Assembly: GCA_022760475.1 (NCBI GenBank)
Contig: JALEFZ010000070.1
Coordinates: 1 to 64,000 of the forward strand
Origin: Bacteroidia bacterium
GTDB lineage: Bacteria; Bacteroidota; Bacteroidia; J057
Reading direction: 5' to 3'
DNA: 64,000 nt
Numbering within the stretch: the stretch's first letter is position 1; every line of letters begins with the position of its first letter. A model generated the notes under the pieces. That model ran no database searches, was not told the DNA's origin, and saw nothing but the letters and a program-made list of their open reading frames with translations. A program made the translations under genes and the position numbers. This document shows positions 36,205 to 44,267 of this stretch, one piece after another.

Positions 36205-37467
36205 ATGAAACAACTTTTTCCTACCTTAATCTTCACCTTGCTATTTCTGATAGCTTGTCAACCTGAAAAGGTATCTGAACATGCAGGTGCATCTATCCAG
36301 CAAATTTCTGATAAATCAATTAAAGAATCAATAGATCTTTATGGAATTGATGTGAGTAGTTTCGAAGTACACAGAGCAGAAATCCAGAGCAACGAAAACC
36401 TTGGGGAGATCCTCTCTAGATACAATGTTTCAGGCGCACAAATCCACGAGGTGGCAACCCTTCCGTCAGAAGTATTTGATGCCCGTAAACTTCAGGTGAA
36501 TAAACCCTATACGATCATTCATCAACCTGACAGCGAAAGAACCGCAAAAGCCTTCGTTTACCATCCCAACCCCATAGACTACGTCACGGTGCACTTTGGA
36601 GATTCGGTAAGTGTAGAGCAAGGAAGAAACCACGTGGATACCGTGATGCATACCCTAAGTGGGACGATCAATTCTTCCCTGTACATGGCCATAGTTGAGA
36701 GTGGTGGAAGCCCAACGCTTGTCATGGAACTTGCGGACGTTTATGCATGGGCGATAGACTTTTTTGGCTTGCAGGCAGGAGATTGTTTTAAAGTTCTGTA
36801 CTCGACCTACGAAGTAGAAGGGAAGGATGCAGGTTTTGGAGAAATAGTATCAGCCATATTTACCCATGCTGGTGAAGAATTATATGCATTTGTATATGAC
36901 CAAGGGGAGGGGAAAGAGTATTTTGATGAAAAAGGAAACAGCCTACAAAAAAATTTCCTGAAAGCCCCTTTGAGGTATTCCAGAATAAGCTCCAGGTTTT
37001 CATACAGCAGACTACATCCTATATTGAAAATAAGACGTCCACATCTAGGGGTTGATTATGCCGCACCCAAAGGGACTCCTGTATATGCAGTAGGAGATGG
37101 AACCATAATTCAGAAAAACTACTCGCGTGGAGCAGGGAATATGCTGAAACTCAAGCACAATGGAAACTATACCACTGCATACCTCCATTTGGCTGGCTTT
37201 GCCAAAGGAATCGCTCCGGGTGTCAAGGTAAAACAAGGGGATTTAATTGGTTTTGTAGGGAGTACGGGACTTTCTACTGGGCCACACCTTGATTTTAGGT
37301 TTTACAAAAACGGTGTTCCCGTTGACCCATTGAAAGTCAAACCCAAATCAGCCAAACCAATCAAAGAAGAGTTTCAAGCAACCTATATGGAGTATGTAGC
37401 CAAAATGACCAGAAAACTGGAAAGGCTTAAGGATGGTGAAACCTGGTTGGCGATGAAAAAAAATTAA
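36205..37467 (+). CDS. M23-family peptidase, lipoprotein
   Basis: A 420-residue lipoprotein: leader ends FLIAC with Cys18 lipidated. Residues 60-110 resemble the LysM-like/OapA-type N-terminal domain of septal M23 endopeptidases (NLGEILSRYNVSGAQIHEV). The peptidase domain covers about 262-375: RPHLGVDYAAPKGTPVYAVGDG gives His280 and Asp284 as zinc ligands, and TTAYLHL the further His. The final HxH motif is His361-Leu-Asp363 (GPHLDFR), so the last ligand is Asp instead of His. It should cut peptidoglycan cross-links or regulate amidases if inactive. A C-terminal basic helix follows. Confidence 0.9.
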   Translation: MKQLFPTLIFTLLFLIACQPEKVSEHAGASIQQISDKSIKESIDLYGIDVSSFEVHRAEIQSNENLGEILSRYNVSGAQIHEVATLPSEVFDARKLQVNKPYTIIHQPDSERTAKAFVYHPNPIDYVTVHFGDSVSVEQGRNHVDTVMHTLSGTINSSLYMAIVESGGSPTLVMELADVYAWAIDFFGLQAGDCFKVLYSTYEVEGKDAGFGEIVSAIFTHAGEELYAFVYDQGEGKEYFDEKGNSLQKNFLKAPLRYSRISSRFSYSRLHPILKIRRPHLGVDYAAPKGTPVYAVGDGTIIQKNYSRGAGNMLKLKHNGNYTTAYLHLAGFAKGIAPGVKVKQGDLIGFVGSTGLSTGPHLDFRFYKNGVPVDPLKVKPKSAKPIKEEFQATYMEYVAKMTRKLERLKDGETWLAMKKN

Positions 37468-37596
37468 TGCCGGTTGGTGACTTTAAAATATTCTCAATGT
37501 CTTATCAACAGAAAATGGTAGATTGCGAGTAAATATTATTCGAATAAGATCTTTCGACCTAAACAATTTTTTCATCAATCATTAATCACAATAAAA

Positions 37597-37983
37597 ATGG
37601 CATTACAATCAAAATACCAACCTGTACTGGATCTAGGTGTTGAACTGGGGATCAAAGATGGAGACATTCAGGAAGTTGACGGAAGACTGGAAATCAGAGG
37701 AAAAGCTGCTACCCAGTATCAGAAAGACCAGATCTGGAACAAAATCAAAGAAGTTTCAGGCGAAGATGAGCCTGCTGACCTTATGGCTGATATCGTAGTT
37801 GAAAACACTGACTATTATACCAAGCACGTAGTTGAGTCTGGAGAGTCTTTGAGCCTTATCGCCAAAAAATACAGTGGCGACCCAATGAAATACACTGCGA
37901 TCTTCGAAGCAAACAAAGACATTTTGAAGGATCCAAACGTGATACACCCAGGTCAGGAGTTGACTATTCCATTTTTGGACTAA
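37597..37983 (+). CDS. BON/LysM domain protein (Kbp/YgaU-like)
   Basis: A 128-residue protein with a C-terminal LysM domain (about 77-126: HVVESGESLSLIAKKYSGD, NPNVIHPGQELTIP) and an N-terminal BON-like region (1-70). This matches E. coli YgaU/Kbp, a cytoplasmic K+-binding protein, also in length (149 there). There is no signal peptide, which argues for Kbp rather than a cell-wall protein. It lies alone and ends with a terminator. Confidence 0.85.
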   Translation: MALQSKYQPVLDLGVELGIKDGDIQEVDGRLEIRGKAATQYQKDQIWNKIKEVSGEDEPADLMADIVVENTDYYTKHVVESGESLSLIAKKYSGDPMKYTAIFEANKDILKDPNVIHPGQELTIPFLD

Positions 37984-38010
37984 TCGCACTTCTGAGTTAT
38001 GAATTATTGA

Positions 38011-38046
38011 GAAAAGGGCCTATTTTAAGGTCCTTTTCTTTTTATT
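38011..38046 (+). terminator. Intrinsic terminator touching the next start codon
   Basis: GAAAAGGGCC (38011-38020) pairs with GGTCCTTTTC (38029-38038, one G-U) and TTTTTATT follows. The next ATG is at 38047, so the U tract directly abuts a coding start. Either transcription of that gene begins inside this element, or the hairpin lets some read-through and masks its ribosome site. Confidence 0.75.
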
Positions 38047-38295
38047 ATGAAGTGGTTTCGACGCAAGAAAGAGAATACAGATGCCAAGCGTTCCCCCCAG
38101 TGGGTAGACATAGATGGCAAGTCCCTGGCCGAAGGCGATGAGGTTGAGGTTCTGAGGTATGACATGGGATTTTGTACAGTAATCAAAAATGAAGACGGTC
38201 TGGCATACAAATCTGAAACCACTGGCAAGGTGGTCTCCTGTTGGTACATGGTAGATGCCGCAACCACCCATCAAAAAGTTAAAAAACTGTCCTAG
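38047..38295 (+). CDS. Small soluble protein, unknown function
   Basis: An 82-residue protein with a basic N terminus (MKWFRRKKE) and a small beta-rich body: GKSLAEGDEVEVLRYDMGF, TGKVVSCWYMVDA. The pattern suggests an SH3- or OB-like barrel similar to small translation-associated or lineage-specific proteins. No family recognised. It sits between a terminator and an exported peptidase gene 18 bases downstream, with which it may be cotranscribed. Confidence 0.7.
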   Translation: MKWFRRKKENTDAKRSPQWVDIDGKSLAEGDEVEVLRYDMGFCTVIKNEDGLAYKSETTGKVVSCWYMVDAATTHQKVKKLS

Positions 38296-38313
38296 AACCA
38301 TTATCCTAAACCT

Positions 38314-39444
38314 ATGAAAAATATTGTCCTACTTGCATTGATGTTGGGGGTATCCAGCCTGATGGCGCAGGAAGAAACCCGTAAAAACACATTGGATGGT
38401 CCTTATGAGTTCACCATCGAACATGAGGTTGCAGCCACCCCAGTAAAAAGCCAAGGGAGAACAGGTACCTGTTGGAGCTTTTCCACTACTTCCTTCCTGG
38501 AGTCTGAGTTGATCCGAAAAGGGAACGACCCCATGGATTTATCCGAGATGTTTGTAGTCAGAAATATTTATAGGGAAAAGGCTGCTCTTTATGTACGCAT
38601 GCAGGGGAAAGGACAATTTAGTCCAGGAGGAACCTTTCATGATGTAATGAATGTCATGGAGAAATATGGCATGGTGCCTGAAAAGGTCTATTCTGGTAGA
38701 AGAAAAGACAGTGAAGCGCATAACCACGGAGAGATGGATGCTGTGCTGGAAGGAATGTTGAAAGCGCTGGTAAAAAGAAGAACCTTAACCGATAAGTGGA
38801 AGCCTGCTGTGGAGGCTGTATTGGATACCTACTTAGGAACCCTTCCAGAGACCATTACCAAGGGAGATGTGATGTACACCCCCAAGACTTTTGCAGAGGA
38901 TTTTGGCATCAAAAAAGAAGATTACATCGAATTGAGTTCATTTACCCACCATCCTTACTATGATAAATTTGTCCTGGAAATCCCTGACAACTGGGATTGG
39001 AATCAAGTCTATAACCTGCCGTTGGACGAGTTGATGGCAGTTATGAACAATGCCCTGGTCAATGGATATTCAGTAGCATGGGATGGCGACGTGAGCGAAA
39101 AAGGCTTTATGCATGGCAAAAGCATTGCGATAGTGCCCAAAGATCCGAATGCCAAGCTCGGTGCGGAAGTACTTGAAGAAATGGAGATTACTCCTGAAAT
39201 CCGTCAGGAAGCCTTTGATAACTATAAAACCACCGATGATCACTTGATGCACATTACAGGTATGGCCAAGGATGAATCAGGTAAATTATTCTACCTAACC
39301 AAAAATAGCTGGGGAGATAAGTCCAACTTCTGTGGGGGATACTTGTATATGTCTGAGGCCTATGCCAGGTACAAGACTGTACACATCATGGTTCATAAGG
39401 ATGCCATTCCTTCTCAGATTGCTGAAAAATTGGGATTAAAATAA
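38314..39444 (+). CDS. Exported C1-family cysteine peptidase (bleomycin hydrolase-like)
   Basis: A 376-residue papain-fold peptidase with signal peptide (1-19, ending LMAQ). The catalytic Cys53 is in KSQGRTGTCWSFS, with oxyanion Gln47. The His is in DDHLMHITGMA, and the Asn in TKNSWGD. The long insertion between Cys and His fits peptidase C/bleomycin hydrolase (C1B), which are usually cytoplasmic aminopeptidases, so the export signal is notable. The next gene (peptide deformylase, also with signal peptide) starts 9 bases downstream and then a lipoprotein, suggesting one exported peptide-processing operon. Confidence 0.92.
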   Translation: MKNIVLLALMLGVSSLMAQEETRKNTLDGPYEFTIEHEVAATPVKSQGRTGTCWSFSTTSFLESELIRKGNDPMDLSEMFVVRNIYREKAALYVRMQGKGQFSPGGTFHDVMNVMEKYGMVPEKVYSGRRKDSEAHNHGEMDAVLEGMLKALVKRRTLTDKWKPAVEAVLDTYLGTLPETITKGDVMYTPKTFAEDFGIKKEDYIELSSFTHHPYYDKFVLEIPDNWDWNQVYNLPLDELMAVMNNALVNGYSVAWDGDVSEKGFMHGKSIAIVPKDPNAKLGAEVLEEMEITPEIRQEAFDNYKTTDDHLMHITGMAKDESGKLFYLTKNSWGDKSNFCGGYLYMSEAYARYKTVHIMVHKDAIPSQIAEKLGLK

Positions 39445-39452
39445 ACTCAAAC

Positions 39453-40115
39453 ATGAAGAAGATAATTCTTGGAATCTTATTGTTGTGTGGGGGAGGAATC
39501 TTTGCCCAGGGAGGATTCGACTTGAATAAGCCCAACATTCCCTATACCAACTATTGGTCGGAAGAAGATTCTGCCCTCATAAAGGGAGAGCCCAAGGATC
39601 CCATGAGGGTTTTTCTTATCACCCGTTACAATGACTCCTTGTTGTTGAGGAAACAAAGCGGGTATGTGGTGCCCACACCTGACGATCCAATGCTGAAACT
39701 GTTTATCGACAGGCTATATGCCACCGTTACAGACTCTGCGAGTCTTGGGGTGGGAATCGCAGCCCCGCAGGTGGGCTTGCTCCGAAACATCATTTGGGTT
39801 CAACGCTTTGACAAGGAGGGGTTTCCGTTTGAAGTTTATCTCAATCCTGTTATTAGACAATACTCCAAACTTCCGAGAGAGGGCCGAGAGGGTTGTTTGT
39901 CCATTCCGGTTACACGTGATACTGTTTCAAGGGCTTACGCCATCTTGATTGAATATGATGATCCCAATGGCGGGCATCACATTGAAATGGTCGAAGACTT
40001 TACTGCAGTGATTTTTCAGCATGAGATTGACCATTTAAATGGAATCGTATTTACCGATCATGTGAAGCAAGAGATGGAAGATGCCAAGAAAAAGGAAGAA
40101 GCAAATAAGGATTGA
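39453..40115 (+). CDS. Peptide deformylase with a signal peptide
   Basis: A 220-residue deformylase-family enzyme, which removes the N-formyl group of peptides. All three metal/active-site motifs are intact: GVGIAAPQVG, EGCLSIP (Cys ligand) and QHEIDHLNG (two His ligands and Glu). Unlike the housekeeping enzyme (about 170 residues, cytoplasmic) it has a signal peptide (1-19, ending FAQ) and about 40 extra residues before the catalytic domain. It is therefore probably exported. It lies 9 bases after an exported cysteine peptidase and overlaps the next lipoprotein gene (TGATG). It could deformylate peptides in the periplasm. Confidence 0.9.
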   Translation: MKKIILGILLLCGGGIFAQGGFDLNKPNIPYTNYWSEEDSALIKGEPKDPMRVFLITRYNDSLLLRKQSGYVVPTPDDPMLKLFIDRLYATVTDSASLGVGIAAPQVGLLRNIIWVQRFDKEGFPFEVYLNPVIRQYSKLPREGREGCLSIPVTRDTVSRAYAILIEYDDPNGGHHIEMVEDFTAVIFQHEIDHLNGIVFTDHVKQEMEDAKKKEEANKD

Positions 40116-40687
40116 TGAAGATTAGGGCAATTTTACCTTGGTTTTTATGTTTGTTGGCTGGCTGTACTTTCTTTGCATGCCAACCAAAGGCCAAGGCCAA
40201 GTCTGACCCATTATTTTTAGAGGCATTTGAAATACACAAGGAAAGCGTAAAACTCCATAAGGAGGTCTCGGCCTTGAGAGATTCAGCAAATCATTATTTG
40301 GCCCTGTTGAAGCCCCTTCATTACCACTGGAGCAAACTTTCTGAAAGTCAGAAACAGGCATTTAAGAGCTCCACTGGCAAGGCTTATCAGGAAATTGAGG
40401 ACTCCTTTATGGAGAAATTTACTGAATTCAATCAACATGAAAGGGATAGCCTGTTTGTTTCCTGGATGGAGTCATTCACTGAAATCCCGGGGATTCAGGA
40501 TTATACAAATCACCATGAAGACATTCAGCATGGACCAAGCCTGATCAAGGATCTCAAAGGGCCTCAAGTAATGGCATACCAGAAGGAGTATTTAGCAAAA
40601 ATCAAGGTATTTCATGAAGAATACTCCAGTTTATTGGACTCTATGGCGATTTTGGAGGACTACCTAATATTGCTGGAAAGTTTTTAA
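40115..40687 (+). CDS. Lipoprotein of unknown function in the peptidase-deformylase operon
   Basis: A 190-residue lipoprotein. The leader ends LLAGC (Cys about residue 16). The mature chain is almost entirely helical and charged, with His-rich patches (EIHKESVKLHKEV, NHHEDIQHG) and a long C-terminal amphipathic helix (YSSLLDSMAILEDYLILLESF). No family recognised. The ATG at 40115 overlaps the stop of the deformylase, so it is translationally coupled to it. Confidence 0.8.
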   Translation: MKIRAILPWFLCLLAGCTFFACQPKAKAKSDPLFLEAFEIHKESVKLHKEVSALRDSANHYLALLKPLHYHWSKLSESQKQAFKSSTGKAYQEIEDSFMEKFTEFNQHERDSLFVSWMESFTEIPGIQDYTNHHEDIQHGPSLIKDLKGPQVMAYQKEYLAKIKVFHEEYSSLLDSMAILEDYLILLESF

Positions 40688-40712
40688 GATGACAAGAATT
40701 AAGCTGAAATAA

Positions 40713-41078
40713 ATGAAGATAGCTGTAGATTTTGACGGAGTGCTGCACATGTATTCCAAGGGATGGAATGGAGGGGAAATTTATGATCCTCCCGTCCCAG
40801 GGGCTAAAGAAGCCATGGAGAAATTAAAGGAAGAAGGACATACCATCTACATTTTTTCTACCCGCAGCAACAAAATTTTTAGGAAAAAAGATCCCGTCGA
40901 TCACAATAAGGCCATGAAAGAGTGGCTAGAGAAACATGAGATTCCTTTTGATAAGATTTGGACATTCGGAAAACCGATGGCAGATATTTTTATTGATGAT
41001 CGAGCGATTGGGTTCCGGGGAGATTGGGAAGATACTGTGGATCAGGTTATGAAATTCAAGATCTGGAATCACGATTGA
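40713..41078 (+). CDS. Small HAD-family hydrolase (BT0820-like)
   Basis: A 121-residue single-domain HAD phosphatase without cap. The nucleophile motif is [10 protein letters not shown] (Asp7, Asp9). The second motif is IYIFSTRSN (Ser/Thr). The C-terminal acidic motif is [11 protein letters not shown]. Length and pattern match the small Bacteroidota hydrolases represented by BT0820. Substrate is unknown; such proteins are annotated as nucleotidase-like. It starts 25 bases after the lipoprotein gene and overlaps the convergent yidD by 10 bases. Confidence 0.85.
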   Translation: MKIAVDFDGVLHMYSKGWNGGEIYDPPVPGAKEAMEKLKEEGHTIYIFSTRSNKIFRKKDPVDHNKAMKEWLEKHEIPFDKIWTFGKPMADIFIDDRAIGFRGDWEDTVDQVMKFKIWNHD

Positions 41079-41347
41079 TCTTCTTTTGAGACTTTGTTGC
41101 TCTTCTTTTCTGGTACAGGATCATATCCACTCCCTCCCCAGGGATGGCAGCTTGCTATTCGTTTGATTGCCAGCCAACCCCCTCTGAAAGCCCCATGCTT
41201 TTGGATGGCCTCAGCTGCATAATGTGAACAAGTTGGGGTATACCTACAACTTGGAGGAGTCATAGGCGAAATCTGTTTTTGGTAAAACCTGATCAATCCA
41301 ATGAAAATTGTCGAGAAGATCTTGTTTATGATCGATAGCATAGCCAA
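41069..41347 (-). CDS. yidD: Membrane protein insertion efficiency factor YidD
   Basis: A 92-residue protein matching YidD, which aids YidC-dependent membrane insertion. Family marks are [33 protein letters not shown] and [24 protein letters not shown] with the conserved three Cys. N-terminal amphipathic helix anchors it at the inner membrane. It is usually near rnpA/yidC/rpmH, but here stands alone, convergent with a HAD gene. Confidence 0.95.
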   Translation of the reverse strand: MAMLSIINKIFSTIFIGLIRFYQKQISPMTPPSCRYTPTCSHYAAEAIQKHGAFRGGWLAIKRIASCHPWGGSGYDPVPEKKSNKVSKEDQS

Positions 41348-41455
41348 TATTTGAATTGATTGTTTAGATTTAATTGACGGACAACGAAGCCGAATATTTT
41401 GATTGGCTTCGAAGCCCTTTAGTTAAAACAACATACAATATAAAGATACAATCCC

Positions 41456-42742
41456 ATGAAGTCATTGTTTTCTTTTGTGATGCTGGTTTTCATCAGCATT
41501 TCTTCCTTTGCGCAATTCAAAAACATCCTTCTGGATGACAAGCGTATTGGCTACAATCCCTGTGAGCCTTCTATTACTATCAATTACAAAAATCCTGATA
41601 ACATAATCGGTGCGGCAGTCCTGGACAAGGCTTATGTATCCCAGGATGGAGGAAAAACCTGGGAAACTTCAAGACTAAAGTCTTCTTATGGGGTATTTGG
41701 GGATCCCTGTTTGGTATCTGACAGAAAGGGAAATATCTATTATTTCCACCTGGCCAATCCTGGAGGGGCAAGGGGCGATGATGCATGGCTGGACAGGATA
41801 GTTTGTCAAGTATCTAATGATCAGGGAAAGAGCTGGAGTGATGGCAGCTTCATGGGCCATTACCCACCCAAAGATCAGGATAAGGAATGGGCTGTAGCTC
41901 ACCCCAAAAAAAACAGGGTCTATGCTACCTGGACTCAATTTGACAAATACGGGTCTAAATCAGAAAGCGATAAATCCAACATTCTTTTTGCCTACACCAA
42001 AAACAAGGGAAAAAGTTGGAGCGAATCAATTAGGATCAACGAAATCCCAGGAGATTGCATTGACGACGATGAAACTGTAGAGGGTGCTGTGCCCTGTGTA
42101 GGGCCAAAGGGCGAAATTTATGTTTCCTGGTCTGTAAATGAGAAAATCTATTTTGACCGGAGTCTAGATGGGGGGAAAAGCTGGATGGACAAGGATGTCC
42201 TGGTAACCGATCAACCGGGTGGATGGAGCATCAATATTCCTGGCTTGAATAGAAGCAATGGCATGCCAATTACAGGGGTTGACATTAGCAAAGGACCAAA
42301 CAGAGGGACTGTCTACATCAATTGGGCGGATCAGCGCAATGGAGAGGATGATACAGATGTCTGGCTGGCAAAGTCCACGGATGGGGGCATGACTTGGTCA
42401 AAACCCAAGCGAGTCAACGATGATAATTCTGGGAAGCACCAGTTTCTCACCTGGATGAGCATTGACCCTGCGACAGGCTATTTGTACTTCGTTTTCTATG
42501 ACCGCAGGGCTTACGACGACAATCAGACTGATGTTTACCTCGCATATAGCAAGGATGGTGGTGAAAGTTTTACCAATGTGAAAATCAGCGAAAAGCCATT
42601 CAGCCCGACGGTAGGAACATTTTTTGGTGATTACAATGACATTGATGCTTACCAGGGAACCATATGCCCTATCTGGACCCGTATGGATAATGGCAAGACA
42701 AGCGTCTATACGGCAATTATTAAAGAAACAGAATTGAAGTAA
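41456..42742 (+). CDS. Secreted sialidase-superfamily (Asp-box) protein
   Basis: A 428-residue protein with signal peptide (1-19, ending FAQ). It has six Asp-box motifs of the form S-x-D-x-G-x-(T/S)-W: SQDGGKTW, SNDQGKSW, TKNKGKSW, SLDGGKSW, STDGGMTW and SKDGGESF, spaced along a six-bladed propeller. I do not see the FRIP arginine motif of true sialidases, so exo-sialidase activity is uncertain. It may be another glycan-active or binding propeller. No T9SS sorting domain is present, so it is probably periplasmic. Confidence 0.88.
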   Translation: MKSLFSFVMLVFISISSFAQFKNILLDDKRIGYNPCEPSITINYKNPDNIIGAAVLDKAYVSQDGGKTWETSRLKSSYGVFGDPCLVSDRKGNIYYFHLANPGGARGDDAWLDRIVCQVSNDQGKSWSDGSFMGHYPPKDQDKEWAVAHPKKNRVYATWTQFDKYGSKSESDKSNILFAYTKNKGKSWSESIRINEIPGDCIDDDETVEGAVPCVGPKGEIYVSWSVNEKIYFDRSLDGGKSWMDKDVLVTDQPGGWSINIPGLNRSNGMPITGVDISKGPNRGTVYINWADQRNGEDDTDVWLAKSTDGGMTWSKPKRVNDDNSGKHQFLTWMSIDPATGYLYFVFYDRRAYDDNQTDVYLAYSKDGGESFTNVKISEKPFSPTVGTFFGDYNDIDAYQGTICPIWTRMDNGKTSVYTAIIKETELK

Positions 42743-42753
42743 TTGGCTTTTGA

Positions 42754-43296
42754 TCAGTCCATGCAAGGTACCCAGGGACTCAGGAAGAGGCACCAGTGGT
42801 CATTGACATATGCCAGAAGATCGAAAGTTGCACCATTGCTATGGCCGGGCTCAGAAAATCGAACAAGGTAATAAGTGATCTCAGGTTTGAGGTACTTGGC
42901 CATTTCCTTATAACCTCCAGGAAATAACTTGGCCATGCCTTGGTACGTTTCGAAGTCTATTTTTTGAGCTCCCCAAACGGCAATCTGAGTCTGTTGAGGA
43001 TATTCAGGAGTCAGAATAAGGACATGTCTTTGGTTTATTCTTCGAATGAACTTATAGATGTCCTTGGCTTTTTCTGCAGAAAAAGCAGCCTGACAGTCCT
43101 CAAAATCGGGGATGAGGGTAGTAGTCAACTTTTTCCGATCTTTGTAGCTTGAATTCAAGACGTATTCACACATGTTTTTCAATCCACCTTCTCCCTTATT
43201 GAAAACGGGGGTTTGTGCTTTCAGGGATAACTTTGGGAAAAGAAAAAGTATAGCAAGCAGAATCGAAATATTTCTGGAGCCTTTGGGATCAATCAT
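42754..43296 (-). CDS. Exported hypothetical protein
   Basis: A 180-residue protein with a short hydrophobic leader (9-27) ending LKAQ. The mature region is mixed alpha/beta with three Cys (NMCEYVL, EDCQAAF, CLFLSPWVPC). No family recognised. It is divergent from queG with only 26 bases between the start codons, so promoters of the two genes must overlap each other's coding starts or share this gap. Confidence 0.72.
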   Translation of the reverse strand: MIDPKGSRNISILLAILFLFPKLSLKAQTPVFNKGEGGLKNMCEYVLNSSYKDRKKLTTTLIPDFEDCQAAFSAEKAKDIYKFIRRINQRHVLILTPEYPQQTQIAVWGAQKIDFETYQGMAKLFPGGYKEMAKYLKPEITYYLVRFSEPGHSNGATFDLLAYVNDHWCLFLSPWVPCMD

Positions 43297-43322
43297 AGGG
43301 CTGCGAAGTACAAAGAAAATCC

Positions 43323-44267
43323 ATGTTTATGAAAAAAGATCCTAGACAAATTACCCAAATGATCAAAGAAAAGGGAAGGAATCTTGGCTTTGATCTGATT
43401 GGAGCTTCCAAGGCTGAGAAGTTGGAGGAAGAAGCTAGAGATCTTGAAAAGTGGCTTAAGTTGGGCTTGCATGGGAAAATGTCTTACATGGAGAATTATT
43501 TCGACAAAAGAATTGATCCGAGGCTCCTGGTTGATGGAGCCCGCTCAGTTATAAGTGTCATTCACAATTATTTTCCCTACGAATCTGATCATCCTTCTTC
43601 TGACTCACCCAAAATCTCTCGTTATGCCTGGGGACGGGATTATCACAAGGTACTTAAAAAAAAACTCTATCAATTATTCCAATTTATCCTGGACGAATTT
43701 GGGGAAGGGATACATGGAAGGGTTTTCGTTGACTCAGCACCGGTAATGGACAAGGCCTGGGCAAAAAAAAGTGGATTGGGATGGATTGGAAAACATACCA
43801 ACCTAATTTCTCCTCGTAAAGGATCGTACTTTTTTATAGGCGAAATCATCCTGGACCTTGAAATGGAGTATGACGGCCCTATTAAGGATTATTGTGGTAC
43901 TTGTACCAGATGTATTGATGCTTGCCCCACAGATGCCTTGAAACCCTACGAGATCGAGGCTCAAAAATGTATTTCTTATCTCACCATTGAACTGAGAGAG
44001 GAGATTTCAGCGGAGTTTCAAGACAAAATGGAGGGTTGGGCATATGGCTGCGACATTTGCCAGGAAGTTTGCCCCTGGAACCGCTTTTCTCAACCTCATC
44101 CAGGAGAAGAATTCCGTGCCATGGATCACATCAAGTTAGACGCTGATGAGTGGGAGGAGATTGATGAAAAAGCATTTAAAAAACTGACCAAAAAGACTGC
44201 CATGAACAGGGTCAAGTGGGCTAAAATGAAATCCAATCTCAAATTCTTACTTGGCAGAGCTGGTTAG
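43323..44267 (+). CDS. queG: Epoxyqueuosine reductase
   Basis: A 314-residue iron-sulphur and cobalamin enzyme that makes queuosine from epoxyqueuosine at tRNA position 34. The catalytic N-terminal part has FDLIGASKA and the DUF1730-type core KISRYAWGRDYHKVLKKKL and VDSAPVMDKAWAKKSGLGWIGK. Two [4Fe-4S] clusters are bound by CGTCTRCIDACP and GCDICQEVCPW. It ends within the expected length of the short QueG form without HEAT repeats. Start is ATG at 43323 or the third codon. Overlaps the convergent pgpH-like gene by four bases. Confidence 0.96.
   Translation: MFMKKDPRQITQMIKEKGRNLGFDLIGASKAEKLEEEARDLEKWLKLGLHGKMSYMENYFDKRIDPRLLVDGARSVISVIHNYFPYESDHPSSDSPKISRYAWGRDYHKVLKKKLYQLFQFILDEFGEGIHGRVFVDSAPVMDKAWAKKSGLGWIGKHTNLISPRKGSYFFIGEIILDLEMEYDGPIKDYCGTCTRCIDACPTDALKPYEIEAQKCISYLTIELREEISAEFQDKMEGWAYGCDICQEVCPWNRFSQPHPGEEFRAMDHIKLDADEWEEIDEKAFKKLTKKTAMNRVKWAKMKSNLKFLLGRAG

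Noticed and set aside
41456-42742. Asp-box protein considered as a true exo-sialidase.
   Set aside because: No FRIP-type arginine motif was seen; only the superfamily is called.
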